From Blastomussa wellsi (taxonomy: Eukaryota > Cnidaria > Anthozoa > Scleractinia > Plerogyridae), in the NCBI GenBank assembly GCA_947652115.1, contig OX393565.1, positions 6,727,810-6,791,809 of the forward strand: 64,000 nt of DNA, given 5' to 3'. Under the pieces are notes generated by a model, which was not told the origin of the DNA, did no database searches, and worked only from the letters and a program-made list of their open reading frames with translations. Shown one piece after another: positions 12,254-23,095 of this stretch; positions within the stretch are counted from its first letter, which is position 1, and each line of letters starts with the position of its first letter. The translations under genes and the position numbers were made by a program.

Positions 12254-12852
12254 TCCCAGGGGGGGTACTCAAAATATTCATGACGGGGGGGTCCGACGTA
12301 TTTTTTTGGGGTTAAAATTTACATGCTCGGTATTTTTTTGGGTCGAAAAATCTGTCACGTATTTTTTTGGGTCTTGAAAAAAATTGTGTATTTTTTGGGT
12401 TATAAATTTTGTCGCGATCAGTAGATCAGAAAAATATTCATTCGAAATATTTTGTTAATAGTATAAAGAAGACAATACAATGTAATTTGTAATCTTGTTT
12501 ATTTCTCTTTTCTCTATGACTCATTTAAATGATGTCCATCAAAGTCTTTCGTGTCACTTGAGCTGCTCCCCGGGAGCTGTGCATCACCACGGTTTATCAT
12601 TACTTGCACGTGTAATCCCTTTTGCTTTAGAGCGCGCTCAATTTCCTTAGCAAAATTGTGCATTAGAAAGTTCTGTTTGATTGAATAAATCCAAATTGAG
12701 GTCTTAAAGTCGTGTATTTTTTTGGGTATGAAATTTTGTGCCATGTATTTTTTTGGGTCTAAAATTTCAGGGTCGTGTATTTTTTTGGGTTTGCAGTACG
12801 AGGCTCCGTCGGACCCCCCCGTCATGTATTATTTTGAGTACCCCCCCTGGGA
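12254..12852. mobile_element. 599-bp MITE with about 45-bp terminal inverted repeats
   Basis: Both ends begin TCCCAGGGGGGGTACTCAAA when read inward and continue with GACGGGGGGGTCCGACG. Flanks carry TTTTTG at 12,248-12,253 and 12,853-12,858 (seven bases if the neighbouring A is counted), a plausible target duplication. Just inside both ends are direct copies of a GTATTTTTTTGGGT motif spaced 25-30 bases apart, three or four on each side. The interior (12,420-12,700) has no recognisable coding sequence, so this is non-autonomous. The superfamily is not identified. Confidence 0.8.
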
Positions 12853-12858
12853 TTTTTG

Positions 12859-13782
12859 TTGCTCAAAATCTCAATTTTGATACACATGCACAGCGTGCAT
12901 TCTTAAATAATAAATATAGATATAAATAGGCGATTCTGGTCTGCACATAGCCTCGCAGCGTATCTTCCGGTTCTCGCGTCTACACGCGATTAGTTCAAAT
13001 TAAAACAAAAAATGTAGGTAAATAAAATGCAGTTATTTATTAGGGACACTGTCATGGAGTTTTTCGGATTATTTAGAAATACGGCACTAAGATAAGGACT
13101 AAAGTAGTTTCTCTCATACAAGAAATGCCTCTTAGAACATGAAGACGAAATTATAAAGTTAATTATTGAAAGAAGAAGGAACCATAGTTAGTTTCAAGCT
13201 ATTTTCCGAGCCACAAGGTGAGAACTTGAATCTCCATGAAGGTTCCTGTTATAGTCTCGTGTTCTTTTAGCTTTCGTTCTTCTGAGTTTGTCATTAGACA
13301 TTCGCTTTTTGTTTGGGTTTAAATGTAGGTCTGTTTGTATTCGCTCCCTCGAGTGACGCCTCGAGTACGTCTCAGTATTGTCTGATTCATCCAAGGTCAC
13401 TGAGAATTCTAACCCAAACATGTCTACGGTTTGTGCCTATAAAGTTGATGAGCCTTCAGAGGCACCCGTTTATTAGCTGAAGTTAGTTTTGCTAAAGTCT
13501 ATGTTCAAGCTGAAGCCGGCTGAGTTGCAGTCAAAGAATAAAGAAGACTTTGTACTATTCAGACCTATGGTAAGTTCTCGCTATAAGCGGGTGCTATAGG
13601 TAATCCCCCCACATCAACCCTTCAACAAAATGTTGAGATCTAAAATCTCCTGATGGTATCACAGTGATATCACGCCTATTATAGCTTCATTACACTGACG
13701 TGGTAATTTTTAACAAGACGTGGCCACTATTTGTAGATTTTCAATGCTGTAAATGCATTTTTGGGTCTCGAATTTTTTAATA
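12859..13782. other. Intergenic with MITE-end fragment
   Basis: No gene. At about 13,040-13,080 the sequence GGGACACTGTCATGGA followed by TTTTTCGG matches, in reverse, the right end of the MITE at 32,969-33,621. A minus-strand frame at 13,194-13,421 has no recognisable domain. Confidence 0.45.
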
Positions 13783-13856
13783 GCCCTTTTTACAGTTCCC
13801 GGCGCCATATTGGAATAGTAATCGCGCAAACTTGATAGCGAGGCTGGAGGTGACCC
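13783..13856 (+). repeat. Left terminal inverted repeat of ISL2EU element
   Basis: 74 bases beginning GCCCTTTTTACAGTTCCCGG and ending GGAGGTGACCC. The reverse complement of 18,373-18,446 matches it except at about four positions. Similarity stops sharply after GACCC. Confidence 0.92.
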
Positions 13857-13949
13857 GCGTTTCGCATCGAAGAGAAGTTTCAGAGAGAAAACGAGTCACT
13901 CACGAGTTTCACGAGGTTTTCTAGCGAAATTATTGCATGTCTTTTGGCG

Positions 13950-15887
13950 ATGGATGAAAATTCAGCCGCCAAAGACACTCCCAGCACTAAAACGAAAAGA
14001 AGAGGAAAGTACTGCGCAGCGTTTAACTGTAACAACAGCTATTACGATGTGGATGGCCAGCGTACAAGTTATCGTTTCTTCAAGTTTCCGTCGAATGTCC
14101 ACCAAAGAAATCGTTGGTGTAATTTAATCAAAAGGCAGCATGGAAAAGACGATTTTTTTGTAACCAGCTGTACTTATGTTTGTTCAGAACATTTTTCACA
14201 AGAGGACATCCTTAAAAAGCTTTCTGGTCGCTGGGAGTTGAAGAAAGGTAAGCTTAAGTTTTTGTTTACATGTGCATATGGATTCATAGCTCTTTAATTT
14301 CCTTACAATCACGCTGTAACTATGACTTGTGGCCATATTTCTTAAGATATTTCATAAATCTAATTCTCTTAATCAACCCACTAAACTATAAACAAATGTC
14401 TAAATGCCCAGGCTTATGAAAACAAGTCTTGATCAGTTTGCTAGTTATACTGTGATTAAAACACCATGTGAGTTGTTTTAATCATTGAAATTGTTATATT
14501 TGTTAGCAGGTTTAATAATTATATCTGTACAGCTAGTATAATCTGTACACTAAAAACTTTCGGTGGAAATGACATCAATAATAAGACAAAAAATGTTTTA
14601 TCCATCTCAGGTGCAGAGCCATCTCAGTTCAGTTGGACTAGAGAACGACTGAATAGGAAGCCCCCAGCAAAAAGGATCTTCCTTGAAACAATTGATGAAG
14701 TACATGAGTTGCCTGTTGCTGAAACAACGCATGAATCAGCTTCTTCAGATTTAATGTCTAGTTCAGCGTTACCCTGTGATGAATTCATTGATACTTCATT
14801 TGGAGAACCTCAAACTGAAGCTGGCATAATCCTGGAGCTACAAGCAAAAATAGCTGCCTTGGAAATCGAACTAGTCAAATGTCAGGAAAGACTGAAGGAA
14901 TCAGAAGAAGAAAATGCAGTCCTTGTGGGAAGGCAATTTTCACTTCACAAGATCAAAAATGATAGTTCTGCCATCTTGTTTTATACTGGTTTCCCTTCTT
15001 ATGATGCATTAATTGCCTTCTTTAATTATATTAAACCTAAGATTACCAAGATGCAATACTGGAAAGGGGAAAATGTATTGAAGGAAAGTCAGCCTTATCA
15101 ATCTGATGAAAACAAAAAGAAGCCTGGGCCTTCAAGGAAACTAGTTCCACTGGATGAGTTCTTGTTGGTGCTTATGAGACTGAAAGCTGGCCTGTTTGTT
15201 CAGGACCTTGCTGACAGATTCGGTATTAGCATTAGCTCAATTTCTCGAATCTGTATCACATGGGTTAATTTTCTTTATTATGAGCTGAAAGACTTATTTC
15301 CATTTCCCTCTCAAGAGCTTGTACGAAAAAACATGCCTCGGGAATTTGCGCAATACCCAACAACAAGAATAATATTAGACTGTACTGAGTTGTTTATTCA
15401 GCGACCTTCAGCTATGTTGGCGCAGTCAGAAACGTGGTCTGACTATAAACACCACAATACATGGAAATTGCTTGTTGGTGTTACTCCAAATGGTCAAGTG
15501 ACTTTCCTATCTGACCTCTGGGGTGGTCGTGTATCTGATAAACAGATTACAAGAGAAAGTGGGATTTGTGATTTGCTAGAGGCAGGCGATAATGTGATGG
15601 TGGACCGTGGTTTTGACATTGGCAATATCGTGCCTGAGGGTGTGTCAGTGAATATGCCACCATTTTTGTCGGGACGGGAGCAAATGACAGCTGCAGAAAC
15701 AGAGGAAACAATGAGTATCGCTTCTGTTCGAATTCATGTTGAGCGGGCTATTGGAAGAATAAAGACATACCACATTTTGGATGGAACCCTGCCAAACACT
15801 CTGAGCCCATATGCTACACAAATAGCAACTGTTTGTGGATTATTAACCAACTTTTTACCTCCTTTATTATCCCCAGCTAAACCTTAG
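13950..15887 (+). CDS. THAP-domain DDE transposase of ISL2EU element
   Basis: Two exons, 13,950-14,247 and 14,611-15,887, joined in phase across an intron with a GGTAAGC donor and a CATCTCAG acceptor; 524 residues. Residues 20-99 are a THAP zinc finger (C22, C27, W56, C78, H81), which would bind the element ends. Residues about 168-207 form a coiled coil for oligomerisation and 278-322 a helix-turn-helix of the transposase-4 type. The DDE nuclease carries the triad D356 (LDCTE), D431 (MVDRGF) and E477 (HVERAIGRIK), with the SDLWGGRVSD block between. It would cut and rejoin DNA at the inverted repeats. The ATG at 13,950 lies 167 bases inside the left end. No stop or frameshift is seen, so the protein could be active. 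Confidence 0.9.
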
Positions 15888-16070
15888 CAATGTTCTTTGT
15901 TAGAATTATTTAATTATTTAAGAACTCTATAATAGCCATTGATAAATCATTGTCATAACATTATGGAGAAAAAAGGTGATTGATTTTGTATTGGACATTC
16001 TGCAGTAATTCTTGGATATAATTATTAATTAATTTATTAAATTAATGGCTTCTCATTGTGCTCTTGCATT

Positions 16071-16310
16071 AATACACTAATAGATTGGTTTAGAGAAATA
16101 TTACTTTCTCGGCCCATCAGAAATGAACCGAAACAAATGACGAATGGCTTAGATTCATTTTCTTGCCTTTCGGGTCAGCTAAATATACATGTATTTGCTG
16201 AGATTTTTGATTAGCTTAGAAGATTTTCTGTGCCTTTTGTGATTGGCTAGTGTGATTACCTTGGTTCAGTTTGAAACTAATCATATGTTTGATTTGACTT
16301 ATCAATCTTG
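16071..16310 (+). repeat. Diverged copy of the ATTGG/CCAAT-rich repeat inside the transposon
   Basis: Sits between the two stop codons of the ISL2EU element. Blocks in the order of copies 1-3 are recognisable: TAGATTGGTTTAGA, GCCCATCAGAAATGAACC, TTTTGATTAG, CTGTGCCTTTTGTGATTGGC and GTGTGATTACCTTGGTT. Much more diverged than the other three copies. Confidence 0.5.
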
Positions 16311-16391
16311 GCCCTACAGGAAGTAAAATATTAATTATTCTCCTTTAATTATAACAAAAATTGTCAGAACAAGTGGTAGAGTTTGGTAGAG

Positions 16392-18296
16392 TCACTGGGC
16401 TCTATTAAATCTTAACTTCAATCCATTTACTGTACAGGAGTATTGCCCATATGGTTGCCATCCACCGTGGAGATACAAAAGCTTTCCTCTCTCAACTCTC
16501 TTAGTGAGCATTTCAGGGAAAAGTGCCCTTTTGAAAAAATACTCAAGTCTGGGGAGAAGTTCATCATTCCACCGACTGCTATCAAAAGAGATGTTCTCTT
16601 TGAACAGAGGCATTCCTTCTCCAAAATACACCACAAAAACAACACCTTTTAAGGCTAAGTTAGATGCCGAATGGAGTTGGCCTTGTACTTGAATGTAATA
16701 GTCATGATTTCTTTTCAGTCTGATAGTTCCATTATTAAGTTTTTCCAGGAAAAAGTTTTTAATTTTGCAGGCGTCTTCGACTCTCATACCAGCTTTGCTT
16801 AGGGGTGATTTGATCTCCATACCCCACTTCTCATTTGTGGCCACATTTATTATTATTCGATCTAGGCTTGCTGCTAGGAAGGGCTTTTCCTTGGACTGTA
16901 AAAGTCCCACCTCGTCCACCTTTACAGTGATACCCTTTCCCGCCATTTCTTCGATGTAAAGGGCCACAGCTTTCTCCTCGCTTTCGATACCATACTGCAC
17001 AGCCTCGGTCGTAAACTTAGTGTAGAGCATAGATTTCAGTTTCTTTGATGGCTCAACTTTAGTTTTGGAAGCTTTGCCAAAATTCGAAGCTGTCAGGAGT
17101 GACCTCCGTTTGTCAAACCACAGCTGGTTTTTGTTCTGTCCCCTTGTTAATCTTTCGGTTTCACTGATTTCTTCATCCGATACTGTCATGTTAGAGACGT
17201 GTTCGTCTACAATACATTTAAAACGATCAGTTGCAATGTCAAAGTTGTCAGTGAAGGGTGTGGCTTCTTGATCCTCCTCACCTGTGTCTTCTTGGCCCTC
17301 CTCACCCCCATCTAAGGTTGGAGTCGATTGGTCATTAGGACCTGCACAGTTTGATTGGAGGTCATGGAACAGAAAGAACGAACTTGAGGGCAAACAGTCC
17401 TGGAGGTTTTCGCTGAGTTCTTTAAAACCTTCGTCGTCAACACCACGCTGCTGTGGTGCCCTTGGATCAAACTTGATTATTTTAGGCTGTGTTCTTATGT
17501 TCTTCTTTCCGAATCTTATTTTCCGTATCAACACTTTGTCAAGCGGCTTTGCGGCAACACTTTGATTTCGAGGAACAACCCAGACCGATAGCCGTGACGT
17601 GCATGTTAGAGGCTCTGGATTATTCTGTAAACCTCTTCTAATAAAATCTTCTATGGCAAAGAGCACCCCACCCACGTGATTACATTTTCCTTTGCCATGC
17701 ATCCCGAGACCAGCGGGACAAGTACAGGCTGCGTGTAAAACATCACACGTAGGTGTGAACTCGACAACGACTCTGTATGGCGTCCTCTTCATCGAGGGAA
17801 GTACGTTCGCTCTAACATAAGTTTTGTTTTCAAAAATTTTAGTTTCCAGCTTTTTAACGTTTCCTTCGAAAAAAAATTGATATGATTTAAGTTTCTTGTA
17901 ATGCGTTCCTTTTAAAACGATGTGACGATACTTGCGCGTGGAGACAACTAGATAGTCGTACAACTGGATAAAGTTCATCTCTGGCAAATGCCGAAGGTCG
18001 CTTGACCATCCTAGAGCTGAAATTCTTCGCATTGTCGCTTCGTATTTGAAGTCGCCTTCGTCTTGATTTTGGTCTTGCTCCTGTGTTGGAAGAACTTCTT
18101 CATTTTCCCCGCTGTTGGCATTCGAAGGTGGCAAAACATCTCGCATTAACAATGCATACACTTTCAGCACCAAATCGGCCTTCATTCCTCCCGTTGTTTC
18201 TGAATGAGACCGCAAAATATCTCGTAGATCTTTCGCCTTGAGCTTCTGGATCTCATCTAGAGTCGAAATTTCCTTGTCTTTGTACTTTAAAACCAT
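16392..18296 (-). CDS. SAP-SWIM-YqaJ nuclease of ISL2EU element
   Basis: A 634-residue intronless frame from the ATG at 18,296. Residues about 10-50 resemble a SAP DNA-binding helix pair (LKAKDLRDILRS, GGMKADLV). A SWIM zinc finger follows at about 189-215 with C191-x-C193 and C205-x-H207. After an acidic linker (330-350), residues 390-570 form a YqaJ-type PD-(D/E)XK nuclease: ASLDR with D479, MEIKSP with E494 and K496, and the QVQGQL glutamines at 536-540. YqaJ proteins are relatives of lambda exonuclease. In ISL2EU elements such a nuclease accompanies the transposase and is thought to act on DNA ends, though its exact role is not established. The gene converges on the transposase, and its 5' end lies close to the right inverted repeat. 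No disruption is visible. Confidence 0.9.
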   Translation of the reverse strand: MVLKYKDKEISTLDEIQKLKAKDLRDILRSHSETTGGMKADLVLKVYALLMRDVLPPSNANSGENEEVLPTQEQDQNQDEGDFKYEATMRRISALGWSSDLRHLPEMNFIQLYDYLVVSTRKYRHIVLKGTHYKKLKSYQFFFEGNVKKLETKIFENKTYVRANVLPSMKRTPYRVVVEFTPTCDVLHAACTCPAGLGMHGKGKCNHVGGVLFAIEDFIRRGLQNNPEPLTCTSRLSVWVVPRNQSVAAKPLDKVLIRKIRFGKKNIRTQPKIIKFDPRAPQQRGVDDEGFKELSENLQDCLPSSSFFLFHDLQSNCAGPNDQSTPTLDGGEEGQEDTGEEDQEATPFTDNFDIATDRFKCIVDEHVSNMTVSDEEISETERLTRGQNKNQLWFDKRRSLLTASNFGKASKTKVEPSKKLKSMLYTKFTTEAVQYGIESEEKAVALYIEEMAGKGITVKVDEVGLLQSKEKPFLAASLDRIIINVATNEKWGMEIKSPLSKAGMRVEDACKIKNFFLEKLNNGTIRLKRNHDYYIQVQGQLHSASNLALKGVVFVVYFGEGMPLFKENISFDSSRWNDELLPRLEYFFKRALFPEMLTKRVERGKLLYLHGGWQPYGQYSCTVNGLKLRFNRAQ

Positions 18297-18372
18297 TCTG
18301 AAAGAAGAATTCACCGAAGAATCTCGAGTCGCGCTTCAAATGTTACTAAATCAGCTGTTCGAATCTGCCGCT

Positions 18373-18446
18373 GGGTCACCTCTAGCCTCGCTATCAGGTT
18401 TGCGCGGTTACTATTCCAATATGGCGCCGGGAACTGTAAAAAGGAC
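18373..18446 (-). repeat. Right terminal inverted repeat of ISL2EU element
   Basis: Read on the minus strand it begins GTCCTTTTTACAGTTCCCGG and ends AGAGGTGACCC, mirroring the left repeat. It lies 76 bases upstream of the start of the YqaJ nuclease gene, so it probably carries or adjoins that gene's promoter, as the left repeat does for the transposase. Confidence 0.92.
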
Positions 18447-18448
18447 TA

Positions 18449-20315
18449 TTAATGCTCGTGTCCCCTTAAGTAACTCTTGTAATCGTGCTGGAATTTTGCG
18501 ATATAACGAACATTAAGTAAGTACAGTAACCCAGCTTCTTTGAGATACTGTAGATGGGTCCATTTTATGACTACACACGAAGAAATGCACGATGCTTCTT
18601 GGGTCCTTCCGAATAATGCGCTCCTGTTTGTCAAAGCGGGGGCGGCGAATTTAAAATGAATATTGTACAAAAATAGATTTCTTTTTCCACCCTTCCTCTC
18701 AGCAGCGGTTCTATTTAGAACATGATGCAATGACAAATCTCGGGTTAATGCAATTATTGATCTTCCCTTCCTAGCTCTGATGTTGATACAATCTTGTTGT
18801 TGATGCACTTTAAGATTTAGTACATTTTCTTTTTTTTGACCGCAAGTCGGCTTGTAGACGGATTATGGTTGACGATAACTGATGCAATCAGTTTGATGCC
18901 ACAAGCTCTTTACCATTGATAAATTTATGTGAAAATTTTGCACGGTTCTTTAACGAAATGAAGTAGTCTTGTTTTCTATGTAAATACAATGATCATCTAG
19001 TTTTTATTTCCTCCTTTGATGTTCGTTATTCGGTATTGTACAGGAAGTACGACACTAAACACCGTTTCTTTGTAGAAGCAACACAAAATACAGGTTTTCT
19101 CTCTCATCTGAAACTGGGGATGTCGGAACATGGCATAACGGATGAATTTTTGGATTACTAAAAGAATAGAGGCATGATTCATAAGGCATGCTACTACGTG
19201 GCGGAATTAATACATCTGATATAGCCGGGATTGTTATAAAGTACAATTCAAGTATTTAAAGCGTTATTGTCGACTCGTGTTGACAAAACGGCATCTACAA
19301 TTCAGTTTAATTTAATTGTACAACTAAGATTGACTAAGAAATCCATTACTGTGACTATTAACTACTTCAGACTCGGAGAATGTTGCAGCTGTTGCGTTGT
19401 AATTGAACAATTTTTGGAAATTTTTGCCTGTTTTAGATGTAACCTTGGCTCTAAAATCCATAATGGATGAAAAAGAGTTCTATTTAATCCCGTATGTTTT
19501 TGTGGTTTTATCTGCTAGAACCCGTTTTCTTTTGTGAGTGGGTGCTGAAGAAGGTGTCGAATGAAGGATGTCCAGTACAAGGGGGGAAAAATTCCAGGTA
19601 TTCAGCTACGTTGACCTTATTGGTCGTTATTACAAACCGGTGTTGCACGCCAAGTAGTTTTCGTGCAGCTTGTCTTGAAACTTCGATTTGATACATAAAT
19701 CTCAAGAAAATGCTGTACACGCAGCTTGCTGTTCAATATAACTACAGTACATCGCTGTATGTGGCCCGGCAAATTGTGGTGTCCATGGACAAATCGTCCT
19801 TAGACAGCGCCCCCGCAAATTTCGCCGCGTTTTTCGGCTAGGAATTTTCTGCTGACGTTCGTCTCAGTATTTGCATGGATTTTTTGGTGAAGATAAATAC
19901 AGTAATTATCATGAAATGCTGTGCAATCTTTTAATCCCCAGATCACAGAAAAGCTATTGAATGGTTTGTCTCAATGTGCTGGTATGCCAATCTGGCACAC
20001 TACAAGGCGTTTGTTGTCTTTTCAAATACAAATATATCATCATTCTTTCAACCAACCATTCTTCTCGTACATGTTTGTTCACACTTTTAAAGACTGCCTT
20101 AGATAAATACTTCGGTTGTTGGAAGTTCCGTTAGGAAGTTGGCCAACACCGAAAAAGAATTCCTCGGTTTGCCACAAAGGCGTGCCCACACAGTATAGAC
20201 GCGCGCGTGACATGGTTTACATTACTGGGCCAAAGGTACTTATTATAAAGGAAGTCCGTGGATTAGTTTGTCAGATCGAACTCAGGATACGGAGCTAACC
20301 GGTTGTGAACCTAAA
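18449..20315. other. Intergenic, nothing recognised
   Basis: The 119-codon minus-strand frame at 18,449-18,808 has no domain. Other frames are under 75 codons. No RNA gene or well-defined repeat seen. Confidence 0.45.
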
Positions 20316-20608
20316 ATGGCGCTTCGAATGAACAGCAAGCTGGTAGGGGTAATCGCGATCGTAGTTCTGGGACTTGCTCACTTCACTTTACAGCAACAAC
20401 ATCCTGGCTACAGTAAGTAAACTTCTTGCCTTAAAATTAGGTTAAAGAATACATCAACATTTTCGTTAAGCATCAAACATTTTTTGTTGTGAAAGGTTTT
20501 CTTCTACGTTTAGTGATACCATGCAGTTTAGGTCGGAAACAAAGTCAGGATGAGAGTCGTGATGTCAAAGGAATTCCGGCTTTGGAAGAAGCAGGCATTG
20601 CGATTTAA
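20316..20608 (+). CDS. Candidate small secreted peptide precursor (two exons)
   Basis: Exon 1 (20,316-20,412) encodes 32 residues: a short basic start and a hydrophobic run, VGVIAIVVLGLAHF, typical of a signal peptide or anchor, ending at a GTAAGT donor. After a 101-base intron ending CTTCTACGTTTAG, exon 2 (20,514-20,608) continues in phase for 31 residues to a TAA, giving 63 residues. Exon 2 contains a GRK triplet, which in animal neuropeptide precursors marks cleavage and C-terminal amidation, and one cysteine. No family is recognised. The model rests on codon phase, splice signals and the hydrophobic leader only. Exon 1 could instead be the anchor exon of a longer gene whose other exons were not found. 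Confidence 0.35.
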
Positions 20609-22911
20609 CTTGACAAATCGGGCACTAACTTTTCATAAACTTCTCCGAAATGAGATCTCTTTCTGGTGTAAATCTTGTAAAATTGCGAAAAGAAAACGGA
20701 ACTTATTTGGCAATCATTGATTAATCGCTGAAACCTCCAGCAAAGAAGAAAATCCTTTGTGAAAACAAGTTAAGCTCATATTGGTCAGCTAAGGGAGGGA
20801 TTCGAACGACCACGTTTTTGAAGCGGTTTTTCAATATCTGATTTTAAAGCGGTTTTTCAATATCTGATTTTAATCAAAAGTGCCTTGTTTTCTGACAAGG
20901 AATGCCGGTTTCAAACATTCCCTGATTGCAGAGGTGAAGATGATGGCCTTTGGTGAGGCAGTCTTGCTTCACATCGAAAGAAATATATTTGAGATTAATC
21001 CCGTTTTTAATCTGACAGCTGGATATTCGCGCTGTGCCCTGATTGCCAGCACGTTCTTCATTGATTCTCGCCAGAATCGACTACCGCCTGCACGAGGGAA
21101 GCAGTTGCGACCACGTGGCGGACCGTAATTGTTTAGCATAACTTTCCTTTGTTTATTCCAATGGGAAGTTCTGCGCGGTTTCGTTCGTCGCATCGGGAAA
21201 TTTAACAATCTACCAAGGAATTTAGTTTTAAGAGTGTGATAGAACTTGTTTGCGTGAGATTGTCATAAATCTCTTCAAATTGAATTCCCAGAATTTTGTC
21301 AGCTATCAGGATTTAAATAAACTTGAAGTACCTTGGAATTAGGGGTATGTCGTATTTGATAAAATAGCTTCTGGCGCATTTCTTCAGCGGAAGCGTTTTT
21401 TCTGTTGTCCTATTGACCCGGGATCAGTCATGTTTAGTAATTGTACTATGTTCCTTTTCCGACAAACACTGAATTCCCGTTGCATAATACAACAGTCACT
21501 ACATATACTGACTGTGAAGTGAAGAAAGGTAGCCTTTAGCAGATTAAACCTCGTTACAAAAAATTAAAATTGACTTTTTGTAACTTAAACCTGGTTAGCT
21601 TGTGTTAGAAAACGAGAGTTTTTCTCTCAACTTAACCAAGTGGTGAAACCAGTTTACGCAACTGTTGTAAGAAAAGGGGTCGAGACTGTCAGGACGAACA
21701 GGCTGAGTTAAGTCATTACAGTGATATTAATCCAAATACTGGATTTGTTTTTTCATGAGAAAGAGCCATGGCAAATTTGGAAGTCTGTCAGTCCAGCATG
21801 CGCGATCTATCGAGATTATTACGTAACGTAAACTTTGAAACTTTAAAACAATGACCAGTTATGTCTCAAAACTCGATATTGACAGCCGTCGCAGACAATT
21901 ATTGCCACATGAAAATTTCTAAATATAATGATGTTTCAAAATTGTTTTCAATTTCCTGCGGTTTATGCTTAATCACCTCAAAGCTATTTAAATGAGACTG
22001 TGTGGGATTGTGTCGGATTGTATCCACCTTTTCGTCCTTTGGTGATATCATTAAAATCATTTCTACAGCTTTTGTTCACTAATCTAACTCGCCATGAGTG
22101 GTCTGAAATACTTAGTTTTGGCTCTCAAAGGCTTTTCAAATAGCTTTCCTTCAGTCACGTTATGTACTGAAAAAGACAAATGTCAATTAAAACAACGTTT
22201 GAGTGGGAGGGGGTAAGATTTCGCTCACCCCCGCATCGCATCGGCTTTCTTTTTCCTACAATCGTTTCTTTCTTTGTTCGTTTGTTTTGTTTGTTTTGTT
22301 TTGTCTTGTTTAAACGCATACATTTGAAGCCAAACTCTATGAAACAGTTAGGCTGCTCTGGACATTGGCTACACTCTAGACGAGAATGTCGAGGCTGAAA
22401 TTTGTGAAATTTTAAGACTATTTTAAGAATAAACCCAAGGCAGACATTTTGGAAAGAATATAATTTTCTGTTGAAAATGTGCAAATACAATACAATTTTC
22501 TTTCTCTAAACGGAAAAACTAGCCAATAAAACGATAGAAACCTACACTATAGTCATTGGTCAATGCTAGGGACCGGTCGATGAATGGTACTGTAATACAT
22601 ATGTAAGGTATGCAGCACAAAAGACATCAACTAAACTGCAAATTCTTAATCTAACAATCTTTTTAGCCTAAAATCGGCAAAAAAATAGGAATATTCAGCC
22701 TGGGCCGGAAAAACAATATTCTTATAAAAAAAAGAGTGTATCGTGAGGCTGTTTCTATTATTAAACAGGTATAGGGGTACAAAGCTGTAAATAGTGTCAC
22801 AATTTAGCGCCTTAAACTTAACAGTTATAATCATCTTAGCATAAAAAAATCCGTACCCAGGTGGTAAAACAAATCGTACTGGTTCCAAACTTAGAGGTTT
22901 GTTTCATTAAC
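20609..22911. other. Intergenic, nothing recognised
   Basis: Contains a short direct duplication (AAAGCGGTTTTTCAATATCT twice at about 20,820-20,870) and a (TTTGTT)n-like tract near 22,275-22,310. No domain-bearing frame. Confidence 0.45.
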
Positions 22912-23095
22912 AAATAAAGAAGCCTAAGTCATTTATTATACTGTCATAAAACACGACGGACATTAAAGAACACGAGGGAATTGTAGAAAAGACGAGCCCC
23001 AGGCGAGTGTCTACATCTCTCGATTGTTCTCAAATGTCCGGATTGCTTCATGACAGTATAATATATGGATTAGGCTTATTTATTTGCTTTTTGAC
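22912..23095. repeat. Fold-back element
   Basis: Inverted arms: AAATAAAGAAGCCTAAGTC with TTATTATACTGTCAT on the left, and on the right the complement of AAATAAATAAGCCTAATCC with TATTATACTGTCAT. A GC-richer centre lies at 23,000-23,020. Palindromic non-autonomous element. Confidence 0.65.

Larger units (their letters stand above)
13783..18446. mobile_element. Complete-looking ISL2EU-type DNA transposon
   Basis: A 4,664-bp unit bounded by 74-bp terminal inverted repeats that differ at about four positions and flanked by TA on both sides (13,781-13,782 and 18,447-18,448), compatible with a 2-bp target duplication. It encodes a THAP/DDE transposase on + and a YqaJ-type nuclease on -, convergent with about 500 bases between stops. 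THAP-bearing IS4/IS5-like transposase plus YqaJ nuclease is the known gene content of the ISL2EU (IS4EU) superfamily. Both genes are open with catalytic residues present, so the copy may be autonomous. A diverged dispersed repeat sits between the genes. Confidence 0.9.

Noticed and set aside
18449..18808. 119-codon minus-strand frame next to the transposon end
   Set aside because: Overlaps the transposon boundary, has no domain and no start context; probably chance.
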